Source: Asterias rubens
Taxonomy: Eukaryota; Echinodermata; Asteroidea; Forcipulatida; Asteriidae
Reading direction: 5' to 3'
Length of the DNA stretch: 64,000 bases
Assembly (NCBI RefSeq): GCF_902459465.1
Contig: NC_047062.1
Span: 5,954,501 to 6,018,500, forward strand
The notes below the pieces were generated by a model. That model was not told the DNA's origin and searched no databases. It saw only the letters and a program-made list of their open reading frames with translations. Positions 38,401 to 53,400 of this stretch are shown in pieces; position 1 is the first letter of the stretch, and each line of letters starts with the position of its first letter. The translations under genes were made by a program, and so were the position numbers.

Positions 38401-41400
38401 GTTTCGTGTACACATGACAAAGAATGTTCCGACAAACACAGCTAGATATATTTGTTTAGTAACCAAGAAATTGTTGGTGTACACTGTACACATGACTGAA
38501 GAAAGAAAGCATAATGACTAGATCCACTATATAATAGTGTAATGCATACATTACTAGGCCTAGATGTAGTTAATTTGATCCAACTTGATGTCTTCAGCCT
38601 ATGTAGTGTAAAACTTTGATCCAATTTGATGTCTTCAAATCCCTTGCTGTCAATCTAAAACAGTAGTCAACCAAAAGTCTTGAACAACAATAAAGCTTTT
38701 TATATAACACCCAAGCAGATCCTTGCCATTTGATTGGAGGATTGTCCGTCACGTGATAGCAAATAAAAGTACCATTGCACGCTGAGTCACTCACCGTGCT
38801 TTTTCGTTCCATCCGAAAAGTACCATTGCACGCTGGCAGCGTGCAATGGTACTTTTCGGATGGAACGAAAAAGCTGAGTAAAAACATCACTGCGTGCGCG
38901 TGTCTTTGGTAACGCAGCAGGTGTTACTGCAAGAAGGCATAGTAAAATTACTAGCATTCGGCTTCTACAGTTGAAATTGTTTGTTTTGAAAGTTGTATCT
39001 TTCAATCAAAATGACAAAGATCTACTTGGATGTTATATAAAACAAATAATGAATGTTTTTCATTGTGCAATGGTGCGAATATGTTCATTCGTTGAAAGCT
39101 GGAATGTTCCATTCAACTCGGCTCCGCCTCGTTGAATAGAACATTCCATCTTTCAACTCATGAACATATTCGCACCATTGCACTCATAAACATTCATTAT
39201 GTGTATAATAGTTTTACTTGTTAGTGCCTGTCACTTGTCAGCAAGAAATATTAATAAAAATGTGCGCATCTACCTACTAGAGGGATATGTTATTTTAAAA
39301 AGGCATACATGTAGACAGCGTTTCACGTGATATGAGCAGTAATTTACTGTGTTGTTTTTAAATGCCTCGGAGAACTGGAAACTACTGTACAGGAGATGAT
39401 GTCACTCTACAGGGATGACATGGTATGACAGTGCAAATAATGTGACTGCAACACTAAATTTTGAATAGTATTATGTACTATGATCTGACAATGAGGACTT
39501 TGATGCGTATTAATCAAAGGCACTGGACAGTGGACACTATTGCCTTCGTATTACTCGAAATAGTTGTTATTTTATAAAAACTTACCTGATAACAAGCAAG
39601 AGAGAGCTGTAGAACATTGTGAGAAACGGCTCCCTCTAGAGTAAATATTTTGAGAAAGAGGTAATTTCTCACTCAAGTAATAAAATACTTCATGATTTCT
39701 TTCATGATTTTCTTGCAACTTCGATGACCAATTGAGTCAAAATTCTCACAGATTTGTTGTTTTATGCATGTTAGGATACATCAAGTGAGAATACTGGTCT
39801 TTGACAATTACCAAAGGTGTCCAATGCCTTTTTAAAAGCTGGAAAACTAGAAATATAGGCCCTATATATGATTTTAAACTTAAAAAAAAACATTTTCAAA
39901 AGCACTTTATATTTCAAACTTGCTTTCCCTGTGTTTTTTCACCCTTTTTCCATTCGCTAATTAAAAATCACCACGTTTTTATTTCTATTTTTGACCAACC
40001 TGCCCACAATTTTTTGAAAAACAAGTTGTGTTTAAACATTGATTATCCTGAATGGTGTCAAAATGGGCATCTAGATAACTGGGTTAAAAATCCTAGGGGG
40101 AGGACCAACAGAACATGACCGAAGACTATGGTATTGAAGCTGCATAGTTTACAGGCGTTGGTTCGACAAGTGTACATGCTTGAACTTTGGCCTTGAAGTT
40201 AAAAATGTAAATTTGTTTAGAGCTTGCTTTTGTGTTTACACTGTACATATGTGTGCATTAAACTTTGAGTGAATTTTTTAATGCTATATGATCAACCAAT
40301 TTTTGGGGTTTAGAAAGGGTTATATTGTTTATGATTGGTGAATATTTTCTGTGCTGAGAGCTCTCAAAATTGAAATTTCATTTTTGTTGTTGAAAAACTT
40401 GGGTGCATTAAACTTGTGGACTTTCAATGAAAAGGTCATGCAATTTAAATGCAGAATTGAATAGTTTTTTTTAATCAGGAATCAGGATAGATCCTGATAT
40501 CACTTTGCCTTGAATTTCATATTTTTGAAACAGTGTAAAATTTCATGGTGCTGCTGACCATGTCTGTGCTTGTAAACCACTGTAGTGATTATATGGGTTG
40601 TACTAGATCTAAGCGCAGAATTCCCTCGATGAGCAGTGCATAGAATTAGGCCAAGGTTAGGAAAAAGTGTGTAGATGTAGAGGCGACCTACATAACCTAC
40701 ACGAGAGTCAAGAACAATATTTACACACAGAATTCATTTTGCAATATGAATTTAATCATGCAATATGAACACCAGCCCATACATAGGGGCCGCAATCAGG
40801 CTGGATCCAGAGTTTATTGCATCAGGGATGATGTAGTTTTAATATTAACCATAGAAATCATTGATTTGTCTTGGATTTAGTAAGATACATCATGCTGTAT
40901 ATAGTATACACAGGCAGGTGTTTGATTGCAGTTCTGAAAAGCTTTAGCTTCAGCACTGCCTCTACTTGAAAATACAACACAATGGTTAAGAAAATCTGTA
41001 TATGATAGTTCCCTGTAGTACCGTATTAGTCACGGAAGTAAAATAATGTAATCTTACTGAATTTGTGCACGATGGTCGATGAGACAGAATGAAGACAAGT
41101 CTTTTTTGTTCAACCCATATCTTGAGAATGCTTCCTAGGGAAAACAATAACAAATCCATTCATAATGAATCATCATGTGTTTCATTTGTTCAGCATGAAA
41201 TCTAATGTTAATTTGTCTGGGCTACAGTCTTTCCATTTTTTTTTACTACTTTGCCTGACTACGGCACCCAGCCATCCAACAGCAGTCCAGCTACCCTGAA
41301 AAATCCTTTACATCCTTACTCTTTCTGTATACAGTAGTAGCAGTGCATTTGGGGGTGGGGGGGGGGGGGGCTTTACAGGGGTGTGATGGGTGGGTATCTA

Positions 41401-44400
41401 AGTGATGGGATACTGGGCATTTTTTCCCCAATGATTCATACAGGCATTTGTGTTGCTGTGCTGTGCTGAGTAAATTTATAAGCAGGCCTGGAATAGTGTG
41501 TAGAGACTGAGGGCAAGGCACTCTCCCTGATCAAAGGGCATTTTCTTTCAGAGACTCAGAATGTCTGCAGGGGGCACTTAGAGGCCAAGAGTTGGGCAAT
41601 AGAGGCTAGAGGCCAGAGTCCTTGAATGACTTGAATCAGCCATTGACTGGATTGACTTTGATTTTTGCCCTCCACCCTATAAAGGTACATGTACATGTAA
41701 AGTGCAGCACTTAAAAATCTGCACTTAAACACAAAATGATAGTAAAGGAGTAGGTTGTTTGCCTCAAGGGGGCGGCCTGTCATGCATGGATTCACAAGGT
41801 GAAATTTTATATTGATAGTTTTGAATTTTGTCTAAATAATGCGCATTTATGTGTATGTGCTGAATGTGGGTGAATTGTTCCCCTGAATTGGTATTATCAC
41901 TGTATGAACTGCCTTTAAAGGCAGTGGACACTATTGATAATTACTCCAAGTAATTGTTAGCATTAACTAACTTGGTAATAAGTAATGGAGAACAGCTGTT
42001 GATAGTATAAAACATTGTGAGAAACGGCGCCCTCTGAAGTAAAGTAGTTTTTGAGAAGTTTCCACAAATTTGATTTCGAGACCTCATTTTGAGGTCTCGA
42101 AATCGATCATCTGACAGCACACAACTTCTTGTGAGAAGGGTGTTTTTTCTTTCATTTCTATCTCGCAACTCCGACGACCAATTGAGTTCAAATTTTCACA
42201 GGTTTGTTGTTTAATGCATGTTGAGATACACCAAGTGAGGAGACTGGTCTTTGACAATTGCCAATAGTGTCCAGTGTCTTTAACATATCCTTCAAAAAGC
42301 GCTTACATCCCCACCATGGGTGTTTCAGTTGATTCTGCTGGACTGAGGACTGCATTTAAGTACAATACCAAACTAGTAAAACTTTACATGGGATCAGGCA
42401 TAACACTATTACCCCAAAATTCGGGTGCTAATAAATTTACCACTTCAAGATTTTGTGTGAATTGCAAATTTTGTCAGTAAATCTCTCAAATGATTTAGGG
42501 TTTTAAGATCAATTCTTCTGCTTCTTATTATTGCTGTATAGACTCTATGCACATCCTTAGAATGCACGTATACCACTTCTATCATTTTGGGAGTAAATTC
42601 CTGTGTGCACAATTTCGGTTCCTAAAATGGCGGACAAGATTGTCACGTGTTTGTGCAATGAGCATTGTGCAAGGAGTCAATAGTGCCTCAAACACCTACT
42701 CTGAACACTAAAAACCTTTTGGTTGAATGTAATAAGATTTTAAGAGATTAAGTGTAACTGAACGTGCCATTTCTTACTCGATGCATGGATGTTGTTTGTT
42801 TCAGATAACTTGGACCAATTGGATGCGCGTAGCTTCTTTGAGCAGTACTATTCCCACATTTTCTATGTATTCTATGAGAACTTTGTTGCGATTGAGACGA
42901 TTTTAAAACAGAGGGTGCACAAGGCACAGAGAGAGGAACTGGATGGTATCGTTGCAATATTTGAGGTACGGAACACATTTCTGTATTATGCTAAACATTT
43001 TAACACAGAGTGTGGTGTTTTTAGATTTATTTATTTGCTCTTTTCCTGTTTTATTTGTTAACATAATTTTGGGTTGAACAAAGAAATATTGACCAGAGCA
43101 GGACTTGAACCTGCAACCTCTGGATAGATAGAGTGTGATGTTTGTAGATTGATTTACTTTCTCTTTTCCCGTTTTAATAATAATAATAATAATAATATTT
43201 ATTTGGGCAATCACATTTACAAGCACATGTACTATACATTACAAATATTTAAGAAAACAAAGTAAAACAACAGTGGGGTGCCCAGGAGAGCATAAAAGTT
43301 AACAAAATAAATATCGCCAAAAGGCGTATGTCTCCTAAATCCCCAAAAATACATTAAGGCAAGAGAGGGCATATAAAAAAGCACAGAAGATAATAAAAAT
43401 CACTGAACAACTATAAAAGGCAAATAAGCAGAGATATACACAAAAATACACAAATAAAGGATATTCGTTAACAAGCAGGTTTTCTTTTCGTATAACTTGG
43501 ATTTGAACATAAAGATATTGACTAGAGCGGGATTTGCACCTGCGACCTCTGGTTTAACGTGCTGGCACTCTGCCAACTGAGGAACAAAGAAAAATTACCT
43601 AGAGCGGATTTGAACCTGCATATTGATAAGTGTTCCGGCACTCTGCCAACTGAGAACTGAACTGAGGAACAAAGAAAAAAAATTCTAGAGCAGGACATGA
43701 AATGCAAAGTGCCGGTACTCAACCAAATGAGCTGTCTAGCCCTAATGTTGTGGTCTCTCTATTTTTCAATATCTTTGTGAACACAATATTGACAACATCT
43801 CAGAAAATAAAGAAATTTGGCCGCAGGACCTGTGATCTAGTGGAAATTTCTTGTGATGTAAGCCCTGCTGTAAGAGTTTGACCTCATGTTTCATTAAATA
43901 AACAACATTTCACTTTTCTCTTCTCAACAGAAAATCCTTCTATATGTTCCAGATTTAGTCCACGCAAGATGGCAATACCAAAGTATAGGTGAGTTAATAT
44001 TGATACCCCCCCTCCCCTAAAAAAAAAGCGTTGGACATTCAAGAAATGCCAAAGATGCGAGGGATGCATTTCTTAAAAAAAAAACAAGGATGGTTAAGAG
44101 TTTGTAAAGGATGGTATCAAATGATGTACAGACTGTTTGCGTATTGTGAATGATGTCCCTTGGCGAGGCTGTCTTCCAGTTCCAAGTCTACAATATGGGG
44201 AAACCCATGCCCGCAAGCTACACGTAATTCCACATTTGACAAATCGCTTCCCAGGAAAAGATTTTTATGTACATTTGTTATGGGTCCACTGAAAACACTT
44301 TCACAAGCATTGGAGTAAGACTGCTTTGAGAAAGTATGCAATTGATCTGTTGATGTGGAACCTTTCCTGTAGAATCCAGGCTTCAAGAAACTTAACTAAA

Positions 44401-47400
44401 CTAAAAACCAGGCACTTGACGACATGTAACCCAGTGCTTTCCAAGAACTGTAGGAAAGCACTGTCACATGTATGTGACCTTCCTCTGCATTCTAGAGTGG
44501 ATGTGGTGATGTGCACAACCTCGGGTTTGACTGCCTTTAAAGAAGCATAGTATTAATAAGTGTTTAATCCAGCAGGTCTCGAAAAACATTGAAAAGTAGG
44601 AAGCTGACTAAGAAACTAAGAATAAACTCAAAACATTCCAGATGCAATCTTTGTAGTACCTATTTAGATGTGGATAAGAAACATACTTGCAATAACTGTT
44701 TCAGTCAGCAATTGATTTTTGTTTAACAATCTACATTCGAAGAACCAAAATTACAAAAATTATGCGCAATTTGCATGGTGCTTTTTCACATCTGACAGGC
44801 ATCTCAAAATACTCATTATTTTTTGATCGGTATGCTTGAGGTATGAGACCCATTTTAGCACCTTGTAAGACATTACAAGGTGCTGTGGCTTAATCTGCTG
44901 TAAACCGTGCCAGAAACAGAAACACTAGGATAAATCCCCCTTAACGATAAGTGTACTTGTGTTCTTCTACTGCATTATTGGATGTTCAACTTCATGTCCC
45001 ATTAGACTTGAGAAATTTGGTTTAATTGCTCAAGAGCCTAAAGCCACCCTCAGACAACACCAGTACTGGAGTCCAGTGCACCAGACCTTAAGTCCAGTGC
45101 ACCCGACCAATCGGCTATGACACCCCCACAGGCTCAGGCCTAATCCAAATTGTGGGCCACGGTTATGGTTAGGACTGTTCTTAAGGACGTCCTATACTTC
45201 ACAGCATGAATTCGCTCACGGCATTAGCAAAAATAAAATGAGAAGCAAGTTGACGACAGGTTCAACATTTTCATTTGCCTAGTATATGATTTTGCTCACA
45301 CACGATTAACGTTTCGACTCCCATCTCCCATGCCAAATGGACTTTGGAACTAAAGATTTTATAGAGGATTTATCAAAGAGAACATGCAGTTTGACAGGGA
45401 AGAAATATTGCAGAAATACTTAATTACTTGTAATCGTATCTGGATTCCTTGATTGATCTGGATGGTTGTCTTAGAAAGCACATCTGCAGGTACTAATGTC
45501 ATTTTAACATAGGTGTTCTGATAAACGTGACTATGACTTCAGCAAACGGACTAGACATTTCCTCTTACTGAATATACAAAAGATTCTGCGCTTCACACTC
45601 TAATCAGCCAACGGCTCCAGAGGTTTAAAAAGTCCTTTTGCTTTTAAATGAAATTATTCACCATGGCAGTACGATTGATACAGGCATGATATTCTTCCTG
45701 CTGTAGTCTGCTTTCTGATTTATTTGCCCTTGGAAATATCAGAAAAATCATGATTAAATTGCCTGAAAACTGTGTGAAATTGGGCCCTTTCTTAGCTTTT
45801 GTACATCACTTACTAATGAGAGGTTGTTTCACAGATGAAGCTTGACAACTGGAGCTTGTGTTGTCAGGTACAAGCAACAACCAAAAGCAATGTTTGATTT
45901 TTGCCAACCATCCTCGCTAAGATATGCGAGGAGATGGCCGAGGGGTCACACAAAAATAGTCGGCTGGTTTTTGGAATTCTTATCCAAAACTGTCGTTTTC
46001 CAAGGCGAATTGCATGCTGATATACACAAATTTAACGAGTTAAAGACCTTGGACACTATTGGTAATTGTCAAAGACCAGTCTTCTCACTTGGTGTACCTC
46101 AACATATGCAGAAAATAACAAACCTGTAAAAATTTGAGCTCAATCGGTCGTTCAAGTTGCGAGATATTTATGAAAGAAAAAAACACCTTTGTCACACGTA
46201 GTTGTATGCTTTTGATGCTTGATTTCGAGACCTCAAATTCTAAATCTGAGGTCTCAAAATCAAATTCGTGGAAAGTTATTTCTTTCTCGAAAACTACATT
46301 ACTTCAGAGGTAGCTATTTCTCGCAATGTTTTATATTATCAACCTCTCCAGATTACTCGTTACCAAGAAAGGTTCCATGCTAATAAATATTTTGAGTAAT
46401 TATCAATAGTGTCCACTGCCTTTAACAGACCTGACACTAAAACTGCTGGCCTCGGGCCTGTGATTCAGTGTTTCGACCCCTGCCTCCCCAATCCCAGCAA
46501 CCTCTTATTGAGTTGAAATTTAGACACGTGTTAACAAACCCTGTGCCCCATATATCCCCCTCCCCTCCCATCCTTAACTTCTAAAGGGTGACGTAGACTT
46601 CTGCCCTGATGTACTTCACTGAGGCAACTAAAGTGATTGCCTCCATGCCCCATCCCTGGTCATTGCCTTTGTGCCTTTGAAATGCTCCAGAACAAGTTTA
46701 TAATTTTCATTATAGGGTGCCACGGAAAAATGCCTGGTGCCGTTTTGCCCTTTCAAAAACGAAGCATACAGGCCTGAGACTTTCATAAAAAATTAATTGA
46801 GAAATCTGCACATTTCTGTTCATCAAAAATTCCACTCAAATCATAATCCACCCACTCCCCAAGGAATATAGTTTTATGTATTATTTAAAGTGGTCATGTT
46901 TAAGAATGTAATGGGTCACACAGCTGGGTTATCTATGCACAAGCCTATAAAGTGGTAGTAGTAGCTAATGGAAATGTCAAAGCTTTTACACCACTACTAA
47001 TTGTTTCCTTTCTTCATTATTAGAGTCCAGCTGTCTGTAAGTAAGCACAACTATGTTGTGTATATTATGTATTACGCTGTAGATTGCCTTTGATAAACCA
47101 TGCATATATACACACTCATATTTACATGTGTGGAGAGAGTACTACACATGTCTTGCCCTTGACTCTCAGGGAGATGTTTATATTATGTGAATAGACTTTT
47201 GTCCAGAAATTGTGCATAGCAACAACAAGACTGAAAATACTTAATAGTTTAGTAAATCTAGTCAGTAGAGTTTGTTCCATTGACACATACACATAATTAC
47301 ATACACGTACAGTGAAATGAGGCATTTTGGATTTGCATGTCTTTAAAAAAAAACTTGAGCTACCCATTTGAAAAAACCCCAATACACAATGACTTACAAA

Positions 47401-50400
47401 AATTATACATATTGAAAAAAGCTTTGAAGAAAATTCAGTTACAAAAACTTCTCTTGTTAAGAATTTCAATATTATGAAAATGACACTAGATACCTGCGTT
47501 GTTAATATTGCATGTGCATCATCAATACTGTATCAACATATTTCTTTAATTATTTAAGATTAAAAAATCCATATTCCTGCAAGGACACTGTTTGGTTGTA
47601 CGGCTGACATTCCATCGTGTGCAGTTTCGTTGTTTGTTACTGATATTGTTTTTATGAGCCCACTCAGTAGACATAATTGACCAAAGCTCTCTTTTTATTT
47701 TAAAATCCACATTTGACAAATGTTCACTGTTCACGTGTGCAGTCTGATGTTAAATTTACATCTATTAAAGACTATTAATTTTGGAAATAACAAATAAGTT
47801 GTGGGTTCGAGTGATGATATACCTTAGATTGGATTTTTTTTTTTAAGAACTTGGGTGAAGCACTTAATATAGAACCAAACTAAGACTACATGTAGACCAG
47901 TACGCAGTATTTTTTTTCTCTTCAATAGTAATATCTTGGCATATCAACCTCCGGCGCATAAACTGTGACAGTGATTTAAAAAAGGGCCAAAATCAGCTTA
48001 TAAATTGCGGCCTAAAAGCCAAAAATTACGGTTAATACTTTTTTTTAAAGTAAATGTTGCAGTAGTATACAAATGACATCGTTTGTATGATTTGTAATAT
48101 ACATTGCAGTAGTATGTGGAATGCACAAAGACACATTGTATACATTTCACGTTCAACACTTCCTGTTAGTAGGCACAAATTTCCTATCCTCTTTACTGAT
48201 TTCAAAACTAACTTCAAAGAGTTTCACATCATCATTTAGGTTCATGTTTACATTTTCCACCCTGTTGATTGTCGGCCATCCTTTTAGTAGGAAACAGTAC
48301 CATTGTGTACCAATGTGGATGAAACTAAACCGAATAGTGAACTGAATGAAACCACTCTGAAATGGTTTAGTCATTCTAACAATGAATAGCATTAACCCTG
48401 ATGTTGCAATGTCATGTTCAAGGGTTTTACTTTTGACTGATATTTAGGATATCACTATAAGATTCCTCACTATTAAAGTATGTTTCAGGAACTTTAAAGG
48501 TACGGTCATAGATTGGTGTTTGTCAACGTAATGATGATTTATAGAATCAATTATATAGAAAGATACAATAAAAGTCACACGTGAGAGTTTCAGCTGAACA
48601 CAGTGTCTATTTGCGGACAAAACAGCAACAAACTGTCACGGTATACTCACAAGAACTTTGGGTCCATCCAAGTTTAACGTGGTGACAGCTGGTACCGATC
48701 TCTGGTCTCAGTATTCATGAATGGACACCAGCCCACAGAAACGATTCTTGCATGAAATGTGTGCAATCGTTTTCTTAGATTCAAATGTTTTGGGGTGAAA
48801 TATTATCCAAGTCATATTACTTTGAAAAGGAATTTCTTACAATATTTTATACACAGTGTATATATATTTTATACATAGGCAGTGTTTCTGCAGTGCTTTT
48901 CACCATGTCAGTTTATATGACCATACTTTTTTGGATGTTTACAATTATGCCAATCTATGACTCTACTTTGTGATAAACTGCTTCCAAATTAGTTTACAAA
49001 AAAACTAAATTGTGTTGAAACCAAACTGTGGCTGTGTCGGAGCATGGAGGGTTCATGGTTGGAGGAAAAGTGCATTCTTATTGTTGTTTGTTAAAGGTTG
49101 AGTTTGATAAGTCAATCCAAAGAAGTGAGAAGGAGCCGCACCCAACTTTATTAAGCTGCTTAAGTGCAATGAAGTTATGCTTAAACCAGAATAAGGTTAT
49201 TTGCCAGTCCACATTACCCTGAACCTTTGAGACTGATTTCCTGCTTATCTTTTCATAGCAAAAAAGTTGTGAAAAAGCTCTACAAAGTTAGGCCCAGTAG
49301 GTAATCCAATGACATCTTCCAGTTGAGCGAGTTAAGGACCTTAAAGGACACAAATACTTTTCTGTTTGTATGTAACTCAGAAAGTTTTTAAAACTGAGAT
49401 TGTGATTTGGACACAAGTGGGAATAGGGTCCTTGTGGCCAGGGCCCAATTTCTTGGTTCAACTGCACTTAGGGGCATTCCGAATAATCTAATGTTTAAAA
49501 AATGTTGATCTTTTGGGGAAGTTGTGGTGGGTTAGCTTAAAGAAACAACTGGAAATCAGAATTTAGTTTTCAATTTCAAATAATACAGGAAGAAAGGTCA
49601 TAGGTCCATAGGTTATTCTGAGACTAGTGACACAATCTTACCACATTGTAGGTCTAGATATACATTCTGTAATTTAAGCATTCCTTAGTGAGCATTCAAA
49701 AGGTTTCTACATCAGTACATGGATTGTATTGCAGACACAATAAAGTACAAATGCCGCTGTCGAGTGTTCATCAGTTATCCAAGCCTTGGGATATTGTCAG
49801 AGACATTCTGTCATGAAATGAAAAAAGTGCAGCCATGAGAAGATGGGGGGGGGGGGGGCGTTGGAGTTTATATTAAAAAACTACCTCAGGATCAACATTA
49901 CAACATAAGTGATGTTCTGTGGACTATAATGGGTGGCGCTGTACTTTCCGTGTTTGATTCAACATTTAAGCGATTCCTCCACAGGCACATATTACAAGTT
50001 TTGTTAGTTTTTGTACGTGTTGCCATGGTGTCAAGAATTCTCAATTTGATTCCTGGCTGTTGGCAACCCTGTGGGTAATCGATCAATCGTCAATACAAAG
50101 AAAAATGGTCGCTTGCCCTTTTTTAAATGTTTTTCCTTCAGGTGTTGTGTTAAAATACTGTATTGTTGACTCGCAATGTACACATAATGGGTAGCTAACA
50201 TGATTTGCCTCTGTAAAGATGTGATGGGTGTAGTGTGTACAAGATTTGATACAGCAGGGTTCTCCAAGCTAAGCTAGCATATCAGGCTGATAAATGAGAA
50301 TTGTGTCCAAATACGTTTATTAAGATTTCGCCCCGGGTGCCATTTTCCCCCTCGGGTGTACAAAACGCCATGGACCCCGTCACAGCGTGCAACAGTTGTT

Positions 50401-53400
50401 TTGTGACCTTTGTATAATTGTTATTCCTCTTCTCGAAGTTCAGTTGTCATCTTCAAACATTTTTGTGACGGACTATTCATTGTTTAACTAGCAGACGAAC
50501 AAGAAACAATTCCATCGAACCCGCGGTTGTTTTGTACACAGCGCTGGAAATCGACCAACGCTGGGAACGATCGCATCCAGACTGCAACCGGTATTAAACA
50601 GAGTGTTTAAAACCGGCCAATCACATATTTATTCCCTTATTCAAATCTAACTTTCAAATTGCTTATTGACACATCAATGTCAAGTAGTGAAATAAAAACT
50701 AAACAGTCAATTTGTGATTAGTAGTTTTAACATCTTCATTGCAGTAGAGTCGTGTAGGTAGAGGTGCGTACATTTGGATTAATGACGTGCGGGGTGTTGG
50801 ACTGTCACTATTTCCAGGAGACACACCTGTCATATTAACTTCATAATGGCACAATGCTACATGCTGAGGCATTGAATCCGTTCTGGGCACAGTCAAATGT
50901 GTAACCGCGGAAGGATTTTCACAGATTTAAGGTACTGGTTTTTTGTAGTTATATCACTCCAAGATTGGGTGGCTTGTGCTTGCCTCTTAACAGTGTGGCC
51001 TTGTTCGATTCCCGGCTAGGCCATATGCGAATAGAGTTGTGCATTGTTTTTCTCCCTCTGGAAATACAAAACACTTCCTCCAATCTCGGGCTGTGCTGTG
51101 TGGTCATACATGGGTTGATGTGGCTTGTGTATGGGCAGGATAAACATGTAGCTGAAGGCGCCTTTGCATGCCAACAGCTTGTCAGCTGCAAGTAAGGATG
51201 ATTAGCCTCCCAAATTAGGATAATTTTTAGTATTATAGACTTAGAGACTTTTTGGAAAGATCACTTAAACTTTTACTGGTGTTTTCCAAGGTGTGGACTG
51301 TGCATTGACAGAAAGTAACATCAACCTCCATCACAGTCTTTCATGTTACGAAACACAATGAGAGCTTTTAAATGAGTTGGTGTGATTCTGAAAAGAACCG
51401 TTGGTTTCAACTCCGTTATTTTGTTGTTAAATGATCGAAGCAAATAAAAGCCATACTGGTACTTCATTTCCTGCTGTGAATTGAACTTTGTTGCTTCCAA
51501 CTTTGGTGAAATCCAATTTCAATTGTAAGGAGTGGTATTGTTTTGCTTTCCTGGGACAAGGTTAAGGAGTGCTGAAGAATGCGATTGCACTCTCACACTT
51601 CTTAAAAATGAATGTCAGGGGGGGGGGTTTGTTTTCAAAGGCCAAATAAACATGTTTGTATAAAAACTGATTGTGCATTCAACTGATTCTGTAACGTAAA
51701 CAAAAGTTTACGTAGAAACTAGGTTTTAGCCAGGATTTAGTTAAAGGCTGTGGACACTGTTGGTAATTACTCAAAATATTAATTATTAGCATAAAACCTT
51801 TGTTGGTAATGAGTAATGGGGAAAGGTTGATAGTATAAAACATTGTGAGAAACGGCTCCCTCTGAAGTAACGTAGTTCTCGAGAAAGAAGTAGTTTTAGA
51901 CGAATGTGATTTTAAGACCTCAGAATTAGATTTTGAGGTCTCAAAATCAAGCATCTGAAGGCACATGACTTCGTGTGACAAGGTGATTTTTCTTTCATTT
52001 TCACAGGTTTTCACAGGTTTGTTATTTTATGCATAAAATGGTGAGATACACCAAGTGAGAAGACTGGTCTTTGACAATTACCAATAGTGTCCAGTGTCTT
52101 TAAAGGGTCTCTAAAAGGTGCTGAAAATGTTAAAACAGGGTGTCCGAATTTCAAATAGGTTGTCCAAAAGGCACACAGACACCCCCCTCTTGCTAACACT
52201 ATGCATGGAAACATGTCTAATGGCTTACATGTATTGGACGCACAACAGCCAAACAAACCTTCATTGGTTTGAAGCAGAAGTAAAGTTATAGAGTTGCACT
52301 TTGTATGCAGAGTCCTTTGACCATCACAGACTTCAAACGAAGGGGAAGGTACATGTTGATCAGATGATCAGAATATTATAACTGATGTTAACAATATTTT
52401 GGACATTCATTTCAATATATCCTATGAACTGAAAGACAAAGTGATGCCTCAAGCTCATGAAGTTTACATTTAGATCACTATTTCACCAGCTCAGGAAATT
52501 GCCGAGGATACACAACTTTGTATAATGTGTTTGTTTTATCAGGGTGAACCAAAGAGAAAAAAATTGACTGATTAAAATGGTACAAAGATATTTACAAAAT
52601 AGGGAGACAGCCAACATAAGGCCTACATGTAGATGGCTCAGTTGTTAGAGCACCGGCACGTTAATCCGGAGGTAGTAGGTTCATACCTGTTCTAGTTAAT
52701 TTTTCTCTGTTCACCCCAAAACTGGAAATGGTATAGCACAGACAATCTGGAAGAGGCTGTCAATTTAAAAAATGCAAATGAATAAAATTGCATTAAAAAT
52801 TTAATTTGAAGTTTGACACACCCGCAATTTTGAAGCATATTAGTTATTCTGACATATTTTACCGTGTAACGAGAATGTAGCCTTTAGTTGAAGCTCCTAT
52901 TCATAATTAAAAAGTCACTAAAATAAACCATGATTCATAACTAGGTTGATTGGCCTTGAAATTTACAGTCTTCAAATAAAAAAGCTTACATGAAAAAAGA
53001 GAAGAAATGGAGATGAACTTTGCCAATGATAATTTTATCAGTTTTTGTCAGAACCAACCATAAATACATTAGCAGAAATAAGTTTCATTGCCTCACTGAA
53101 AGTCATGCTATAGATCATATATTCCCTGCAGGCAAATTGTCAAAACCCACTTCAATTCTAGGTCCAAGGCTTGCTAAAGTGTGTCTTGCACAGTAATATA
53201 GAAAACGCCATGTTTGGCAGATACATAAAAGCAGGCATTGATCTATTCCTCTTGAATGGGACGCTTTCAATTCAATTTGAAGGGTTTGTGAAGGGTACCA
53301 CAGCAAAAGAAAATAGGGCATCAAAGCAATTGCTTTAGGTGCTGTATATGTACAGGTTAGTTCAGGCCTGTAGACCTTTTTTCTTTCTTTCTAGCCATTG

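Larger units (their letters stand above)
35507..42804 (+). other. RALGAPA intron 1 (7.3 kb)
   Basis: Contains no supported exon or gene. It holds the inverted-repeat element at 36048-36590, the palindrome at 38798-38874, the hairpin at 39045-39203, two family A MITEs (39514, 41914) and a G-run near 41351-41370. The remainder is anonymous AT-rich sequence. Confidence 0.7.

Noticed and set aside
47027-47039. Possible 13-nt microexon between ATTATTAG and GTAAGTAAG in RALGAPA intron 3
   Set aside because: Including 13 nt would break the phase-1 frame between exons 3 and 4, which already join into a conserved sequence without it.
50965-51195. A 76-codon reading frame
   Set aside because: Runs through a tRNA-derived SINE.
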